Shown: in pieces, positions 7,885-16,475 of the stretch
How positions within the stretch are numbered: position 1 is the first letter of the stretch
Layout: the number at the start of each line of letters is the position of its first letter
NCBI RefSeq assembly: GCF_003019815.1
Contig: NZ_CP027773.1
Span: forward strand, 3,421,001-3,485,000
Origin: Variovorax sp. PMC12
Lineage (GTDB): Bacteria > Pseudomonadota > Gammaproteobacteria > Burkholderiales > Burkholderiaceae_C
Length of the DNA: 64,000 nt
Direction: 5' to 3'
Position numbers and translations under genes: made by a program
Notes under the pieces: generated by a model
Database searches by the model: none
What the model was told of the DNA's origin: nothing
Seen by the model: only the letters and a program-made list of their open reading frames with translations

Positions 7885-9186
7885 ATGTCACATCCCTACG
7901 GCGGACGCAGCCACTACAGCGTCGTCATCGTCGGCGGCGGCCAAGCCGGCCTGTCGCTGAGCCACTGCCTGCAGCAGCGCGGCATCGACCACCTCGTGAT
8001 CGAGAAACGCAGCCTGGTGCACACCTGGCGCACGCAGCGCTGGGACTCGTTCTGCCTCGTCACGCCCAACTGGCAATGCCAGCTGCCGGGCTGGGGCTAC
8101 ACCGGCGTCGATCCGCACGGCTTCATGGTCAAGGACCAGATCAACGAATGGCTCGCGGGCTTCGTCGAGCACGTGAAGGCGCCGGCCGTCGAGGGCGTGA
8201 CCGTCGAACGCGTATCGCGCGACGGCGAGCGCGACCGCTTCAGCGTGCAGACCGACGCCGGCCTCTACACCGCCGACCAGGTGGTGGTGGCCTCGGGCGG
8301 CTACCACCGCCCCATCGTGCCGCGCCTGGCCGAGAAGCTGCCGGCCAGCGTGGCGCAGTTCCACTCGGCGCAGTACCGCAACCCGGCGCAACTGCCCGAG
8401 GGCGCGGTGCTGGTGGTGGGCTGCGGCCAGTCGGGCGCGCAGATCGCCGAAGACCTGCACCTGGCCGGCCGCAAGGTGCACCTGGCCACCGGCAACGCGC
8501 CGCGCTGCGCGCGCTTCTATCGCGGCCGGGAAGTGGTCGACTGGCTTGCCGACATGAAGTACTACGACATGCCCGTCACCGAGCATCCGCTGCGCGAAGG
8601 CGTGCGCGACAACACCAACCACTACGTGACCGGCCGAGACGGCGGGCGCGACATCGACCTGCGGCGCTTCGCGCTCGAAGGCATGGAGCTGTACGGCCTG
8701 CTGAGCGGCTTCGACGACGGCAGCTTCGAATTGCAGCCCAACCTGCGCGACAACCTCGACCAGGCGGACAGCACCTACAACCGCATCAACGCATCGATCG
8801 ACAAGCACATCGCGGCGCAGGGCATCGAGGCGCCGCCGCCTTCGGTCTACACGCCGGTATGGGAGCCACGGGAAGAACGCACGCGGCTCGACCTTGCCGC
8901 GGCGGGCATCACCAGCGTGGTGTGGTGCATCGGCTTCTCGCCGGATTTCGCGTGGGTGGATGCGCCGGTGTTCAACGGGCGCGGCGCGCCGGTGCACCTG
9001 CGCGGGGTCACGAACGAGCCGGGGCTGTACTTCCTGGGCCTGCCGTGGCTGCACACCTGGGGTTCGGGACGCTTCTCGGGCGTGGCGCGGGATGCGGAAT
9101 TCCTGGCGCAGGCGATCGAGGAACGCAAGGCGACGTCGCGCGGCGGTGCCGACGCCGCACCGCCCCCCGAGTTGCGCGCAGCCTAG
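7885..9186 (+). CDS. nitH: NitH: MSMEG_0569 family flavin-dependent oxidoreductase
   Basis: 433 residues with two dinucleotide-binding Rossmann motifs: FAD site VVIVGGGQAGLSLSHCL near residue 12 and NADPH site VLVVGCGQSGAQIAEDL near residue 175. A third conserved stretch (YFLGLPWLHTWGSGRFSGV) near the C-terminus is typical of group-B flavin monooxygenase-like proteins. It is the last gene of the Nit1C operon and would oxidise an intermediate in the cytoplasm. An AGAAAGAAG ribosome-binding site precedes the ATG. Its stop overlaps by four bases the stop of the convergent response-regulator gene, leaving no room for a separate terminator between them. Confidence 0.92.
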   Translation: MSHPYGGRSHYSVVIVGGGQAGLSLSHCLQQRGIDHLVIEKRSLVHTWRTQRWDSFCLVTPNWQCQLPGWGYTGVDPHGFMVKDQINEWLAGFVEHVKAPAVEGVTVERVSRDGERDRFSVQTDAGLYTADQVVVASGGYHRPIVPRLAEKLPASVAQFHSAQYRNPAQLPEGAVLVVGCGQSGAQIAEDLHLAGRKVHLATGNAPRCARFYRGREVVDWLADMKYYDMPVTEHPLREGVRDNTNHYVTGRDGGRDIDLRRFALEGMELYGLLSGFDDGSFELQPNLRDNLDQADSTYNRINASIDKHIAAQGIEAPPPSVYTPVWEPREERTRLDLAAAGITSVVWCIGFSPDFAWVDAPVFNGRGAPVHLRGVTNEPGLYFLGLPWLHTWGSGRFSGVARDAEFLAQAIEERKATSRGGADAAPPPELRAA

Positions 9187-9866
9187 GCCTGCTGCGCCTC
9201 GGTCAGTGCCTGCGCCGCCACCACCGCCTCGGTGCGGTTGCGCACGTTCAGCGCACGGAAGATGGCCGCCAGGTGGATCTTCACCGTGCCTTCGCTGATG
9301 CCCAGGCTGCGCCCGATCAGCTTGTTGGGCTTGCCCTGCGACAGCAGTTGCAGCACCTCGACCTGCCGCTCGGTCAGCACGTTGCGCAGGTGTTCCAGCG
9401 TCTGGCTGCCGGCGCCGCCGCGCGGCAGCGTCTCAGACGCCTGCGGTGCCACGCCCGCCACGATGCCCGGCGGCAGTGCGGTGAGCATCATCGGCGGCAC
9501 GTACACGCCGCCGGCCAGCACCAGCCGCACCGCGGAGAGCATCACCTCGGGTGAATAGGCCTTGGGAATGAAACCAAGCACGCCGCGCTCCAGCGCGCTG
9601 CGCATGATGGCCGGGTCTTCGTAGCCGGACAGCACCATGACGGGCAGGGCCGGATGGCGCTTGCGGATTTCGTCGATGTGCGCCTGCCCATCGGCGCCGG
9701 GCATGTTGAGGTCGATCAGGGCCAGGTCGAGGTCGTCGGAAGCACCCGCAAGCAGCTCGTCGACGCTCATCGCCAGAACGAACTCGATGCCGGGCTCCAG
9801 TTCCGACAACTTGGCTTTGACCGCCTCGATGACGAGCCGGTGGTCGTCGGCGATCAGGATTTTCAT
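9183..9866 (-). CDS. LuxR/NarL-type response regulator
   Basis: 227 residues. The receiver domain (1-120) has DD at 7-8, phospho-acceptor Asp52 (LIDLNMPG) and the switch-region lysine in FIPKAYSP. The C-terminal LuxR helix-turn-helix is clear (LTERQVEVLQLLSQGKPNKLIGRSLGISEGTVKIHLAAIF). No histidine kinase lies next to it, so it is an orphan here; the hybrid kinase at 62370 is too far to link on evidence. It is divergent from the T6SS locus across 241 bases that hold no gene, so it could act on the first T6SS operon, but nothing in the sequence proves this. Confidence 0.93.
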   Translation of the reverse strand: MKILIADDHRLVIEAVKAKLSELEPGIEFVLAMSVDELLAGASDDLDLALIDLNMPGADGQAHIDEIRKRHPALPVMVLSGYEDPAIMRSALERGVLGFIPKAYSPEVMLSAVRLVLAGGVYVPPMMLTALPPGIVAGVAPQASETLPRGGAGSQTLEHLRNVLTERQVEVLQLLSQGKPNKLIGRSLGISEGTVKIHLAAIFRALNVRNRTEAVVAAQALTEAQQA

Positions 9867-10107
9867 GTCTTTTTTCCCGTGCCCCAGCACGCGTTGAACT
9901 ACCGGGTGCAGAAGATACCGGTGATTTCCCCGCGCAGCAAGGCCGCCGCCCCACCAACGGCATAGGCCCCAAGCGGTATGGCGCCCCCGCCGGCCCGTTT
10001 GAAACAATGAAAGCCTACTCGAAGGAACCGGGGACATAGGCATGTGCCATCGCTGCAGACGCCGGTGCAAGGCATCCTTCGCAATGCACGCCTGAGCAGG
10101 CACCTCC

Positions 10108-11451
10108 ATGGCTCGCCTGCTCGACTGCTTCTCCGGCTTCATCGCATACGGCCTCGCCCTCGATGCATCGGCGGCCGCCGGGCGCCCGATGCCCGCGCTC
10201 GCGACGGTGCAGCGCAAGGCCATGCAGCTGCTCGACACCGCGCGCGCCGAAGCGGCCGCCGCGGGCACGCCCGCGCCGCAGGTCGAGTCGGCCGTGTTCG
10301 CGATGGTGGCGTGGATCGACGAGATCCTCGCGCGCCACCCGGAAGCGACGGCGGGCTCGGATGCGGGCAGCGGCCCCTCGCCGCTGCAGGCGCAGCTCTT
10401 CAACTCGAACAATGCGCACAGCGAGTTCTTCCACCACCTGTCGGCCCTGGGCGCGCAGGACAACGACGTGCGCGAGGTCTACTGGCACGCGCTGGTGCTG
10501 GGCTTCAAGGGCCAGTACTACTTCGAGGACGGCGACCAGGGCGAGCTCGGAAAACTCAAGGACCTGCACGGCCGCCAGCTGCAGCTGCGCCCGCTCGCGG
10601 CCGACAGCCTGGCGCACGACCGCATCACGCCGCAGCCGTACAGCGTGCCCGACCCGCGCGGCCCCAACGACACGCACCGGCGCGACCGCGCGCTGCTGCG
10701 CGCCGGCGCGGCGCTCGCGCTGCTGCTGCCGCTGCTCTACCTGCTGTGGCTGTGGTCCACCGGGCCGCCCGCGGCCGGCTCCGGACTGAGCCAGCGCATC
10801 GAGCAGCACCTGCAGACCTTCGCCTGCGCCGACCTCACGGCCACCGTGGACACGGAGGGCCGCACGCGCGTGTCCGGCTTCGTCTCGCTGCCCGGCGACC
10901 TGTCGCGGGTGGAGCGCGAAGTGGCCTTGGTGCCCGGCGTGAAATCGCCGAGCTTCGACGTCGGCCTGCGCGTGTGGCCGCACTGCGAGGTGTTCGCCAT
11001 CATCAAGCCCTACCAGGCGCGCAACCGCGAGCGGGCCTACGGGCTCGACATCGACTCGCCCTCCGCGCTCGAAGGCAAGTTGCGCGAAGGCGACCCGGTG
11101 CGCGTGCAGGTGGTGGCGCCGCGCCACGACAGCTACATCTGGGTCGACTACTACACGGCCGACGGCGCGGTCATGCACCTCAACGCCGGGCAGGCGCCCA
11201 CGAAGCTGCATGCGGGCGAAACACTGGCGCTGGGCCGCGAGATCCCGTCGAGCTGGCTCGTGAGCCCGCCCTTCGGCAGCGTGCTGATCACCGCGCTCTC
11301 GGCGCCGACGCCGTTCACCGAAACCGCCGACCGGCCGCCTTTCGAGCTCGCGTCAGACTACCTGCTGCGGCTGCGAGAGACCGTCGCGGCCGGCAAGAAC
11401 AGCGACCGGCTGATCGCCGACTTCGTTTTCCTGGAGACGGTTTCGCGGTGA
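10108..11451 (+). CDS. Variant TssL: DotU domain with a DUF4384-like C-terminal half
   Basis: 447 residues. Residues 1-175 are a DotU domain (MVAWIDEILARHPE, then NSNNAHSEFFHHL, LGFKGQYYF). A single membrane segment is at about 197-217 (LRAGAALALLLPLLYLLWLW). Instead of the OmpA-like peptidoglycan-binding tail of the other TssL in this locus, the periplasmic part has a BON-like stretch (CADLTATVDTEGRTRVSGFV) and a DUF4384-like stretch (DPVRVQVVAPRHDSYIWVDYY). It is followed, with GTGA overlap or a six-base gap, by a truncated TssM relative, so the two probably form a variant membrane subcomplex. Whether it replaces or accompanies canonical TssL is unknown. Confidence 0.8.
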   Translation: MARLLDCFSGFIAYGLALDASAAAGRPMPALATVQRKAMQLLDTARAEAAAAGTPAPQVESAVFAMVAWIDEILARHPEATAGSDAGSGPSPLQAQLFNSNNAHSEFFHHLSALGAQDNDVREVYWHALVLGFKGQYYFEDGDQGELGKLKDLHGRQLQLRPLAADSLAHDRITPQPYSVPDPRGPNDTHRRDRALLRAGAALALLLPLLYLLWLWSTGPPAAGSGLSQRIEQHLQTFACADLTATVDTEGRTRVSGFVSLPGDLSRVEREVALVPGVKSPSFDVGLRVWPHCEVFAIIKPYQARNRERAYGLDIDSPSALEGKLREGDPVRVQVVAPRHDSYIWVDYYTADGAVMHLNAGQAPTKLHAGETLALGREIPSSWLVSPPFGSVLITALSAPTPFTETADRPPFELASDYLLRLRETVAAGKNSDRLIADFVFLETVSR

Positions 11452-11456
11452 CCGCC

Positions 11457-12578
11457 ATGCTTTCGCACGACCATCGCTTCTGGCTGCTGCTGGCGCTGTG
11501 CCTCGCGGGCTTCGCGCTGCTGTACGGCGTGGTGCGCGATGCCGGACGCGGAGCGCGGCGCCGCGCGCTGCAGCGGCGCATCGAGGCACTCGGCGTCCCC
11601 GCGTCAGAAGCAGCGGGCGACACGGACCTGGCCGCCGCCGCGCTCAGGGAAGGCATGGCGCAGGCACAGCAGGCCCTGAAGCGCAGCCGCCCGCGCGCGC
11701 CTGTTCCATGGTTCCTGTTCTTCGGCAATGCCGCCGCCAACGTGTGCGGCCTGCTTTCTGCGGCGCATGGCGAGCGCCTGCCCGCGCACGACGCAGGCGA
11801 AGCCAAGGCAGATGCCCGGTGGCACTGGTGGCTGACCGGCGCCACCGTGTCCATCGAGATTCCGCCCGGCGCGGTCGGCAAGGCTGCCGACACGCCGGCG
11901 CAGCGCGGCCTGTGGCTGCAGTCGCTGCTGGCACTGGCCGAGCGGCGACATCGCCTGCCGCTCAACGGCATGGTCGCGTGCGTGTCAGCGCAAGAGCTGC
12001 TGCATGCCGACGAGAGCGAACTCGCGGCCCTGGCCGCGCGAATGCGCCGCCTGCTCGACGAGACCGCAGACACCCTGCGACTGCAGCTTCCCACGTACCT
12101 CGTCGTCACCAGGCTCGAACAGCTCCCGGGCTATGCGGTGCTGCGCGGCGCGTTGCCGCCCGAGGTGCTCTCTCAGGCCGTGGGCCATCGGCTGACCGAC
12201 GCCTCGGCCGCCATTGCCACGCCGCCGCGCGAACGGCTCGATGCGGTGTTCGACCCGCTCGCCCGGCACCTGCATGCGCTGCGAATGAGCCTGCTGCATC
12301 GGCAGGCCAGCGCCGCGGACCGGCTCGCGGTGCATGAATTCGTGGAAGCGGTGCGCGCGCTGCAGCCCGGGCTGCGCACCTTCGCGCAGGTGCTGCTCGC
12401 GAACCACGGCAAGGGCACGCGCGCGACGCGCTGGCGCGGCCTCTACCTGACGGCTGCGGCATCGCCCGTGCACGGCGCGGGCGCGGCCTTCGTTGATGAC
12501 CTGTTCGGCCGCTTCCTGCCGGCCGACCAGCCACTGGTGCGGCCGGGCCGCCCATCGCCCGCCGGCGCCACGGCCTGA
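11457..12578 (+). CDS. Truncated TssM/IcmF-like protein lacking the P-loop
   Basis: 373 residues against 1200 for the full TssM in this locus. It aligns by eye with the TssM N-terminal cytoplasmic domain: PWFLFFGNAAANVC (full TssM PWYVFIGAPGAGKT), WWLTGATVSIEIPPG (CDWWFTDEAVLIDTAGR), RLPLNGMVACVSAQELL (RPLNGVFLTVSVADLL) and QLPTYLVVTRLEQLPGY (RLPVYVLVTKSDLLYGF). The Walker A and the DTAGR motif are gone, so nucleotide binding is unlikely. One N-terminal membrane helix is visible (FWLLLALCLAGFALLYGVV). A GTG at 11448 overlapping the previous stop is an alternative start. It pairs with the variant TssL upstream; a scaffold role is inferred. Confidence 0.72.
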   Translation: MLSHDHRFWLLLALCLAGFALLYGVVRDAGRGARRRALQRRIEALGVPASEAAGDTDLAAAALREGMAQAQQALKRSRPRAPVPWFLFFGNAAANVCGLLSAAHGERLPAHDAGEAKADARWHWWLTGATVSIEIPPGAVGKAADTPAQRGLWLQSLLALAERRHRLPLNGMVACVSAQELLHADESELAALAARMRRLLDETADTLRLQLPTYLVVTRLEQLPGYAVLRGALPPEVLSQAVGHRLTDASAAIATPPRERLDAVFDPLARHLHALRMSLLHRQASAADRLAVHEFVEAVRALQPGLRTFAQVLLANHGKGTRATRWRGLYLTAAASPVHGAGAAFVDDLFGRFLPADQPLVRPGRPSPAGATA

Positions 12579-12594
12579 CAGCAGGGCCGCGGCG

Positions 12595-13107
12595 CTACTT
12601 CGCGTCGATGCGCATCTGCCGCGCGCCGAGCAGCACGTCGAGCGACTGCGCCTTGCCGGTGGTGACCGGGCGCACCTCGCGCCAGCGCGCGCGGTCGAGA
12701 TCGCGGAACGCCGCCATCACGCCGATCGCCTTGGCGTCGGGCGGCAGGTTGAAGTCGAGCTTTCTGCTTTCGCCGGGCCGCAGCAGCACTTCTTCGCGCT
12801 GCACGAGTTCGGCGCCCAGCGTGGCCTGGTCTTTCTCGAACAGCGAGAAGAAGTCGGCGCCTTCGAACGGGCCAGGCGACTTCAGCGCATACACGCGCAC
12901 CGTGAGCGGCGAGGCGCGTCCGCGCGCATCGGGGTTGGCGTCGGGGCCCGCCGTGAGCGAGACCGCGACGGTCGTCACCACCGGCTTGCTCGCGCATCCG
13001 ATGAGCGAAAGACCCGCTGCAGCAAGGCCAAGAACGGCGATGCGACGCCGCGGCAGCGCGGCGCAGGAGCTCTCATAGGACGAATGGTGTGTACCCAGCG
13101 TGCGCAT
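12595..13107 (-). CDS. tssJ: TssJ outer-membrane lipoprotein of T6SS
   Basis: 170 residues starting at the ATG at 13107, which has an AAGGGA ribosome-binding site; an in-frame upstream extension to 13206 was rejected. A signal sequence ends in the lipobox SLIGC. The mature part has the TssJ (VasD) signature LTVRVYALKSPGPFEGADFFSLFEKDQATLG and LRPGESRKLDFNLPPDAKAIGVMAAFRDLDRARW. TssJ is anchored in the outer membrane and binds the periplasmic end of TssM. The gene is on the opposite strand to its neighbours: it converges on the truncated TssM gene and diverges from tssA by 71 bases. Confidence 0.92.
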   Translation of the reverse strand: MRTLGTHHSSYESSCAALPRRRIAVLGLAAAGLSLIGCASKPVVTTVAVSLTAGPDANPDARGRASPLTVRVYALKSPGPFEGADFFSLFEKDQATLGAELVQREEVLLRPGESRKLDFNLPPDAKAIGVMAAFRDLDRARWREVRPVTTGKAQSLDVLLGARQMRIDAK

Positions 13108-13125
13108 GCTATTCCCTTCGTTGCA

Positions 13126-13154
13126 TTGACCGGTCAAGACGCATCTTTGATTAT
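13126..13154 (+). promoter_or_regulatory. Putative sigma-70 promoter of the tssA-tssB-tssC operon
   Basis: A -35-like TTGACC (13126-13131) and a -10-like GATTAT (13149-13154) are separated by 17 bases, 25 bases ahead of the tssA start. The -35 lies in a perfect 12-bp palindrome TTGACCGGTCAA (13126-13137), so a regulator could bind there. The region is the short divergent gap between tssJ and tssA. The -10 matches consensus at four of six bases only. Confidence 0.4.
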
Positions 13155-13178
13155 CACCAGCCAACTTCAACAGGCAAT

Positions 13179-14219
13179 ATGCTGAACAACCAACTTGCCG
13201 CCGCACTGCTCACGCCCATCGGCGAAGCATCGCCGTGCGGCGACGACCTGGAGTACGACGCGGACTTCACCGCGCTCGTCTCGGCCGCGCAAGGCAAGCC
13301 GGAGCAGCAGTTCGGCGACACGGTCATTCCCGCGGTCGAGCCCGAGTGGCGCGAAGTCGCCGAGCAGTCCGACGCCATCCTTCGCCGCAGCAAGGACTTG
13401 CGCGCCGCGGTGCTGCTGCTGCGCGCCGCCACGCGCCTGCAGGGCGTTGCCGGTTTCGCCGCGGGGCTGCGCCTGCTGACCGACCTGCTCGACAGTTTCT
13501 GGGACGGCATACATCCAAAGCTCGATGCGGACGACGACAACGATCCGACGATGCGCCTGAACGCGCTCGCGCCGTTGACCGACGAAGGCATGGGCCTGCG
13601 CGACCTGTACGACGCGCAGGTCGGCATCGCGCGCGGCGTCGGGCCGATCCGCGTGCGCGACATCGCCATTGCGCACAACGCGCTCACCGCCGTCGGCGGC
13701 GAGGCGGCGTATTCCATGGCGCAGGTGCAGGGCGGGCTCGAAGCCATACAGGCCGAGCGGCCCGAGGCCATACAGGCTGCCGTCGAGGTGCCCGCGCTGA
13801 TCGATCGCCTGCACAGGCTCATCGTCGATCGCACCGGTCGTGCCGACGCGGTCGACTTCGACGCGCTGCGCGGCATCGGCCGCGTGCTGAACAAGGCCTG
13901 CGCCGCGGCCAGCGGCGCGCCGGCGGATGCCGCGGGCGCGGCAACCGGCGAGGGCGATGCGGGCACGCAGGACGCAAGCGCCGCGGCCGCACATCCCGCA
14001 GCCCCGCGCGGCGAGATCCAGAACCGCCAGGACGCGGTGCAGATGCTCGACCGGGTGATCCGCTACCTCGAGCAGGCCGAGCCCGGCAACCCCGCGCCGC
14101 TGCTGATCGAGCGCGCGAAGAAGCTCATCGGCGTGAGCTTCCTCGAGATCATGGCCAACCTCGCGCCCAACGCGATGGACACCATCGAGACGGTCACGGG
14201 CCGACGCCCTTCCGAATAA
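13179..14219 (+). CDS. tssA: TssA (ImpA family) T6SS cap/assembly protein
   Basis: 346 residues. The ImpA N-terminal domain is clear (LLTPIGEASPCGDDLEYDADFTAL, then LLRAATRLQGVAGFAAGLRLL and WDGIHPKLDADDDNDPTMRLNAL). A low-complexity Ala/Gly/Asp linker (about 255-290) leads to the C-terminal helical domain (IQNRQDAVQMLDRVIRYLEQAEPGNPAPLLIERAKKL), which is the short TssA type without a long extension. TssA binds the baseplate and membrane complex and guides sheath polymerisation. It heads a + strand operon tssA-tssB-tssC-hcp. The ATG at 13179 begins the conserved N-terminal helix. Confidence 0.94.
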   Translation: MLNNQLAAALLTPIGEASPCGDDLEYDADFTALVSAAQGKPEQQFGDTVIPAVEPEWREVAEQSDAILRRSKDLRAAVLLLRAATRLQGVAGFAAGLRLLTDLLDSFWDGIHPKLDADDDNDPTMRLNALAPLTDEGMGLRDLYDAQVGIARGVGPIRVRDIAIAHNALTAVGGEAAYSMAQVQGGLEAIQAERPEAIQAAVEVPALIDRLHRLIVDRTGRADAVDFDALRGIGRVLNKACAAASGAPADAAGAATGEGDAGTQDASAAAAHPAAPRGEIQNRQDAVQMLDRVIRYLEQAEPGNPAPLLIERAKKLIGVSFLEIMANLAPNAMDTIETVTGRRPSE

Positions 14220-14270
14220 GCCAGCACCACAACACAACCGCCCCATTCACACCCGCAAGGAGCATCTTCC

Positions 14271-14786
14271 ATGGCCAAGAGCAGTCAGAAATTCATCGCC
14301 CGCAACCGGGCGCCCCGGGTCCAGATCGAGTACGACGTGGAGCTCTACGGGGCCGAGAAGAAGGTGCAGCTGCCCTTCGTGATGGGCGTGCTGGCCGACC
14401 TGTCGGGCAAGCCCGCCGACCCGCTCGCGCCGGTGGCCGACCGCAAGTTCCTGGAGATCGACGTCGACAACTTCGACTCGCGCATGAAGGCCATGAAGCC
14501 GCGCGCAGCCTTCGCGGTGGAGAACTCTCTCACCGGCGAAGGCGACCTGAAGGTGGAGCTCACCTTCGAGAACATGGAAGATTTTTCGCCCGCCGCCGTG
14601 GCCCGCAAGGTGGGCGCGCTGAACAAGCTGCTCGAGGCGCGCACCCAGCTGTCGAACCTCGTCACCTACATGGACGGCAAGGGCGGCGCCGAAGACCTGC
14701 TGGCCAAGGTGCTGGAAGACCCGGCCCTGCTGCAGACGCTGGCCGCGAGCAAGAAGCCCGAAGACGGCAGCACGCCCGCCGCCTGA
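14271..14786 (+). CDS. tssB: TssB (VipA) contractile sheath small subunit
   Basis: 171 residues, typical length. Diagnostic segments are SSQKFIARNRAPRVQIEYDVE, LPFVMGVLADLSG and FLEIDVDNFDSRMKAMKPR. TssB forms heterodimers with TssC that build the cytoplasmic contractile sheath recycled by TssH, which is also encoded in this locus. An AAGGAGC ribosome-binding site precedes the ATG. It lies 51 bases after tssA and 40 bases before tssC, in one operon. Confidence 0.97.
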   Translation: MAKSSQKFIARNRAPRVQIEYDVELYGAEKKVQLPFVMGVLADLSGKPADPLAPVADRKFLEIDVDNFDSRMKAMKPRAAFAVENSLTGEGDLKVELTFENMEDFSPAAVARKVGALNKLLEARTQLSNLVTYMDGKGGAEDLLAKVLEDPALLQTLAASKKPEDGSTPAA

Positions 14787-14826
14787 CCCCCGACACACAC
14801 ACACCGGTTAACGAGGAGTACCCACC

Positions 14827-16320
14827 ATGGCCGAAGCACTCGAACAGAGCGCGCTGAAAGATGTCGCGTACGCGGGCAGCGATTTCTCGTCGCTGCTGCA
14901 GAAGGAATTCAAGCCGCGCAGCGACGAAGCCAAGAGCGCCGTCGAGGCCGCCGTGCTCACGCTGGCGCAGCAGGCGCTGAGCAACAGCACCGTCATCGGC
15001 AAGGACGTGACCAAGTCGATCCAGGCCATGATCGCCGCGATCGACGCCAAGCTCACCGACCAGGTCAACAGGATCATCCACCACCCCGACTACCAGAAGC
15101 TCGAGAGTGCGTGGCGCGGCCTGCACTACATGGTGAACAACACCGAGACCGACGAGAACCTGAAGATCCGGGTGATGGACATCTCCAAGGCGGACCTTGC
15201 CAAGAGCCTGAAGAAGTTCAAGGGCGCGGCCTGGGACCAGAGCCCGATGTTCAAGAAGATCTACGAGCAGGAGTACGGCCAGTTCGGCGGCGAACCCTTC
15301 GGCGCGCTGGTGGGCGACTATCACTTCGACCAGAGCCCGCCTGATGTGGAACTGCTCGGCGAGATGGCCAAGATCGCCGCTTCGGCGCACGCGCCGTTCA
15401 TCACCGGCGCAAGCCCGAACCTGATGCAGATGGAGTCCTGGCAGGAGCTCGCCAACCCGCGCGACCTGACCAAGATCTTCCTCACGCCGGAGTACGCCGG
15501 CTGGCGCAGCCTGCGCGAGTCGGACGACTCCAAGTACATCGGCATGTGCATGCCGCGCTTCCTGGCGCGCACGCCCTACGGCGCGAACACCAATCCGGTG
15601 GAAGAGTTCGACTTCGAGGAGGACACCGCCGGCGCCGACCACAACAAGTACGCCTGGGCCAATGCGGCCTACGCGATGGCGACCAACATCAACCGCTCAT
15701 ACAAGCTCTACGGCTGGGGTTCGCGCATCCGTGGCATCGAATCGGGCGGCGCGGTGGAGAACCTGCCGCTGCACACCTTCCCGAGCGACGACGGCGGCGT
15801 GGACCAGAAGTGCCCCACCGAGATCGCCATCAGCGACCGGCGCGAGGCCGAACTCTCGAAGGCCGGCCTGCTGTCGATGATCCACCGCAAGAACTCCGAC
15901 TTCGCGGCCTTCATCGGCGCCCAGTCGCTCAACAAGCCGGCCGAGTACGACGACCCCGACGCCACGGCCAACGCCAACCTGGCGGCGCGCCTGCCCTACC
16001 TGTTTGCCTGCAACCGCTTTGCGCACTACCTCAAGTGCATCGTGCGCGACAAGATCGGCAGCTTCAAGGAGCGCGAGGACATGCAGCGCTGGCTCAACAA
16101 ATGGATCATGAACTACGTGGACGGCGACCCGGCCAACTCCTCGGAGATCACCAAGTCGCAAAAGCCGCTGGCCGCCGCCGAGGTGGTCGTCGAGGAAGTG
16201 GAAGGCAACCCGGGCTACTACACGTCCAAGTTCTTCCTGCGTCCGCACTACCAGCTCGAAGGCCTCACGGTTTCGCTGCGCCTGGTGTCGAAGCTGCCTT
16301 CCGCCAAGGGCGGCGCATGA
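14827..16320 (+). CDS. tssC: TssC (VipB) contractile sheath large subunit
   Basis: 497 residues, typical length. Family signatures include YQKLESAWRGLHYMVNNTETDENLKIRVMDISK, EYGQFGGEPFGALVGDYHF and the C-terminal LVSKLPS. The product pairs with TssB to form the sheath around the Hcp tube. A GAGGAG ribosome-binding site stands just upstream. A hairpin with a terminator-like shape begins eight bases after the stop, separating tssC from hcp. Confidence 0.97.
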   Translation: MAEALEQSALKDVAYAGSDFSSLLQKEFKPRSDEAKSAVEAAVLTLAQQALSNSTVIGKDVTKSIQAMIAAIDAKLTDQVNRIIHHPDYQKLESAWRGLHYMVNNTETDENLKIRVMDISKADLAKSLKKFKGAAWDQSPMFKKIYEQEYGQFGGEPFGALVGDYHFDQSPPDVELLGEMAKIAASAHAPFITGASPNLMQMESWQELANPRDLTKIFLTPEYAGWRSLRESDDSKYIGMCMPRFLARTPYGANTNPVEEFDFEEDTAGADHNKYAWANAAYAMATNINRSYKLYGWGSRIRGIESGGAVENLPLHTFPSDDGGVDQKCPTEIAISDRREAELSKAGLLSMIHRKNSDFAAFIGAQSLNKPAEYDDPDATANANLAARLPYLFACNRFAHYLKCIVRDKIGSFKEREDMQRWLNKWIMNYVDGDPANSSEITKSQKPLAAAEVVVEEVEGNPGYYTSKFFLRPHYQLEGLTVSLRLVSKLPSAKGGA

Positions 16321-16327
16321 AAAACAG

Positions 16328-16352
16328 GCCGGAATTTTCTTGAAATTCCGGC
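16328..16352 (+). terminator. Hairpin between tssC and hcp, intrinsic terminator or mRNA stabiliser
   Basis: GCCGGAATTT (16328-16337) pairs perfectly with AAATTCCGGC (16343-16352) around the five-base loop TCTTG. The bases after it (TTCCGTTTCGTTCT) are only moderately T-rich, so partial termination or processing is more likely than a strong stop. It could let hcp mRNA accumulate at a different level from sheath mRNA. Confidence 0.65.
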
Positions 16353-16475
16353 TTCCGTTTCGTTCTATCAACAGCTGCCGCGCACCGGCTTTCACCGCAG
16401 GCCGCCGGCAGCCCAGGAAACCGTCTGGATCATCAACAACCGCCCGAACGCAATCGGGTTCCAAGGAGTAGGAAC

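Noticed and set aside
7458..9554. Long plus-strand frame overlapping nitG and nitH
   Set aside because: Arginine-rich shadow of the real flavoprotein gene in another frame, without any family motif.
11457..12578. Truncated TssM as a frameshifted pseudogene
   Set aside because: The frame is open from start to stop, motif order is kept, and no TssM-like remainder is seen downstream before tssJ; a maintained short paralogue fits better.
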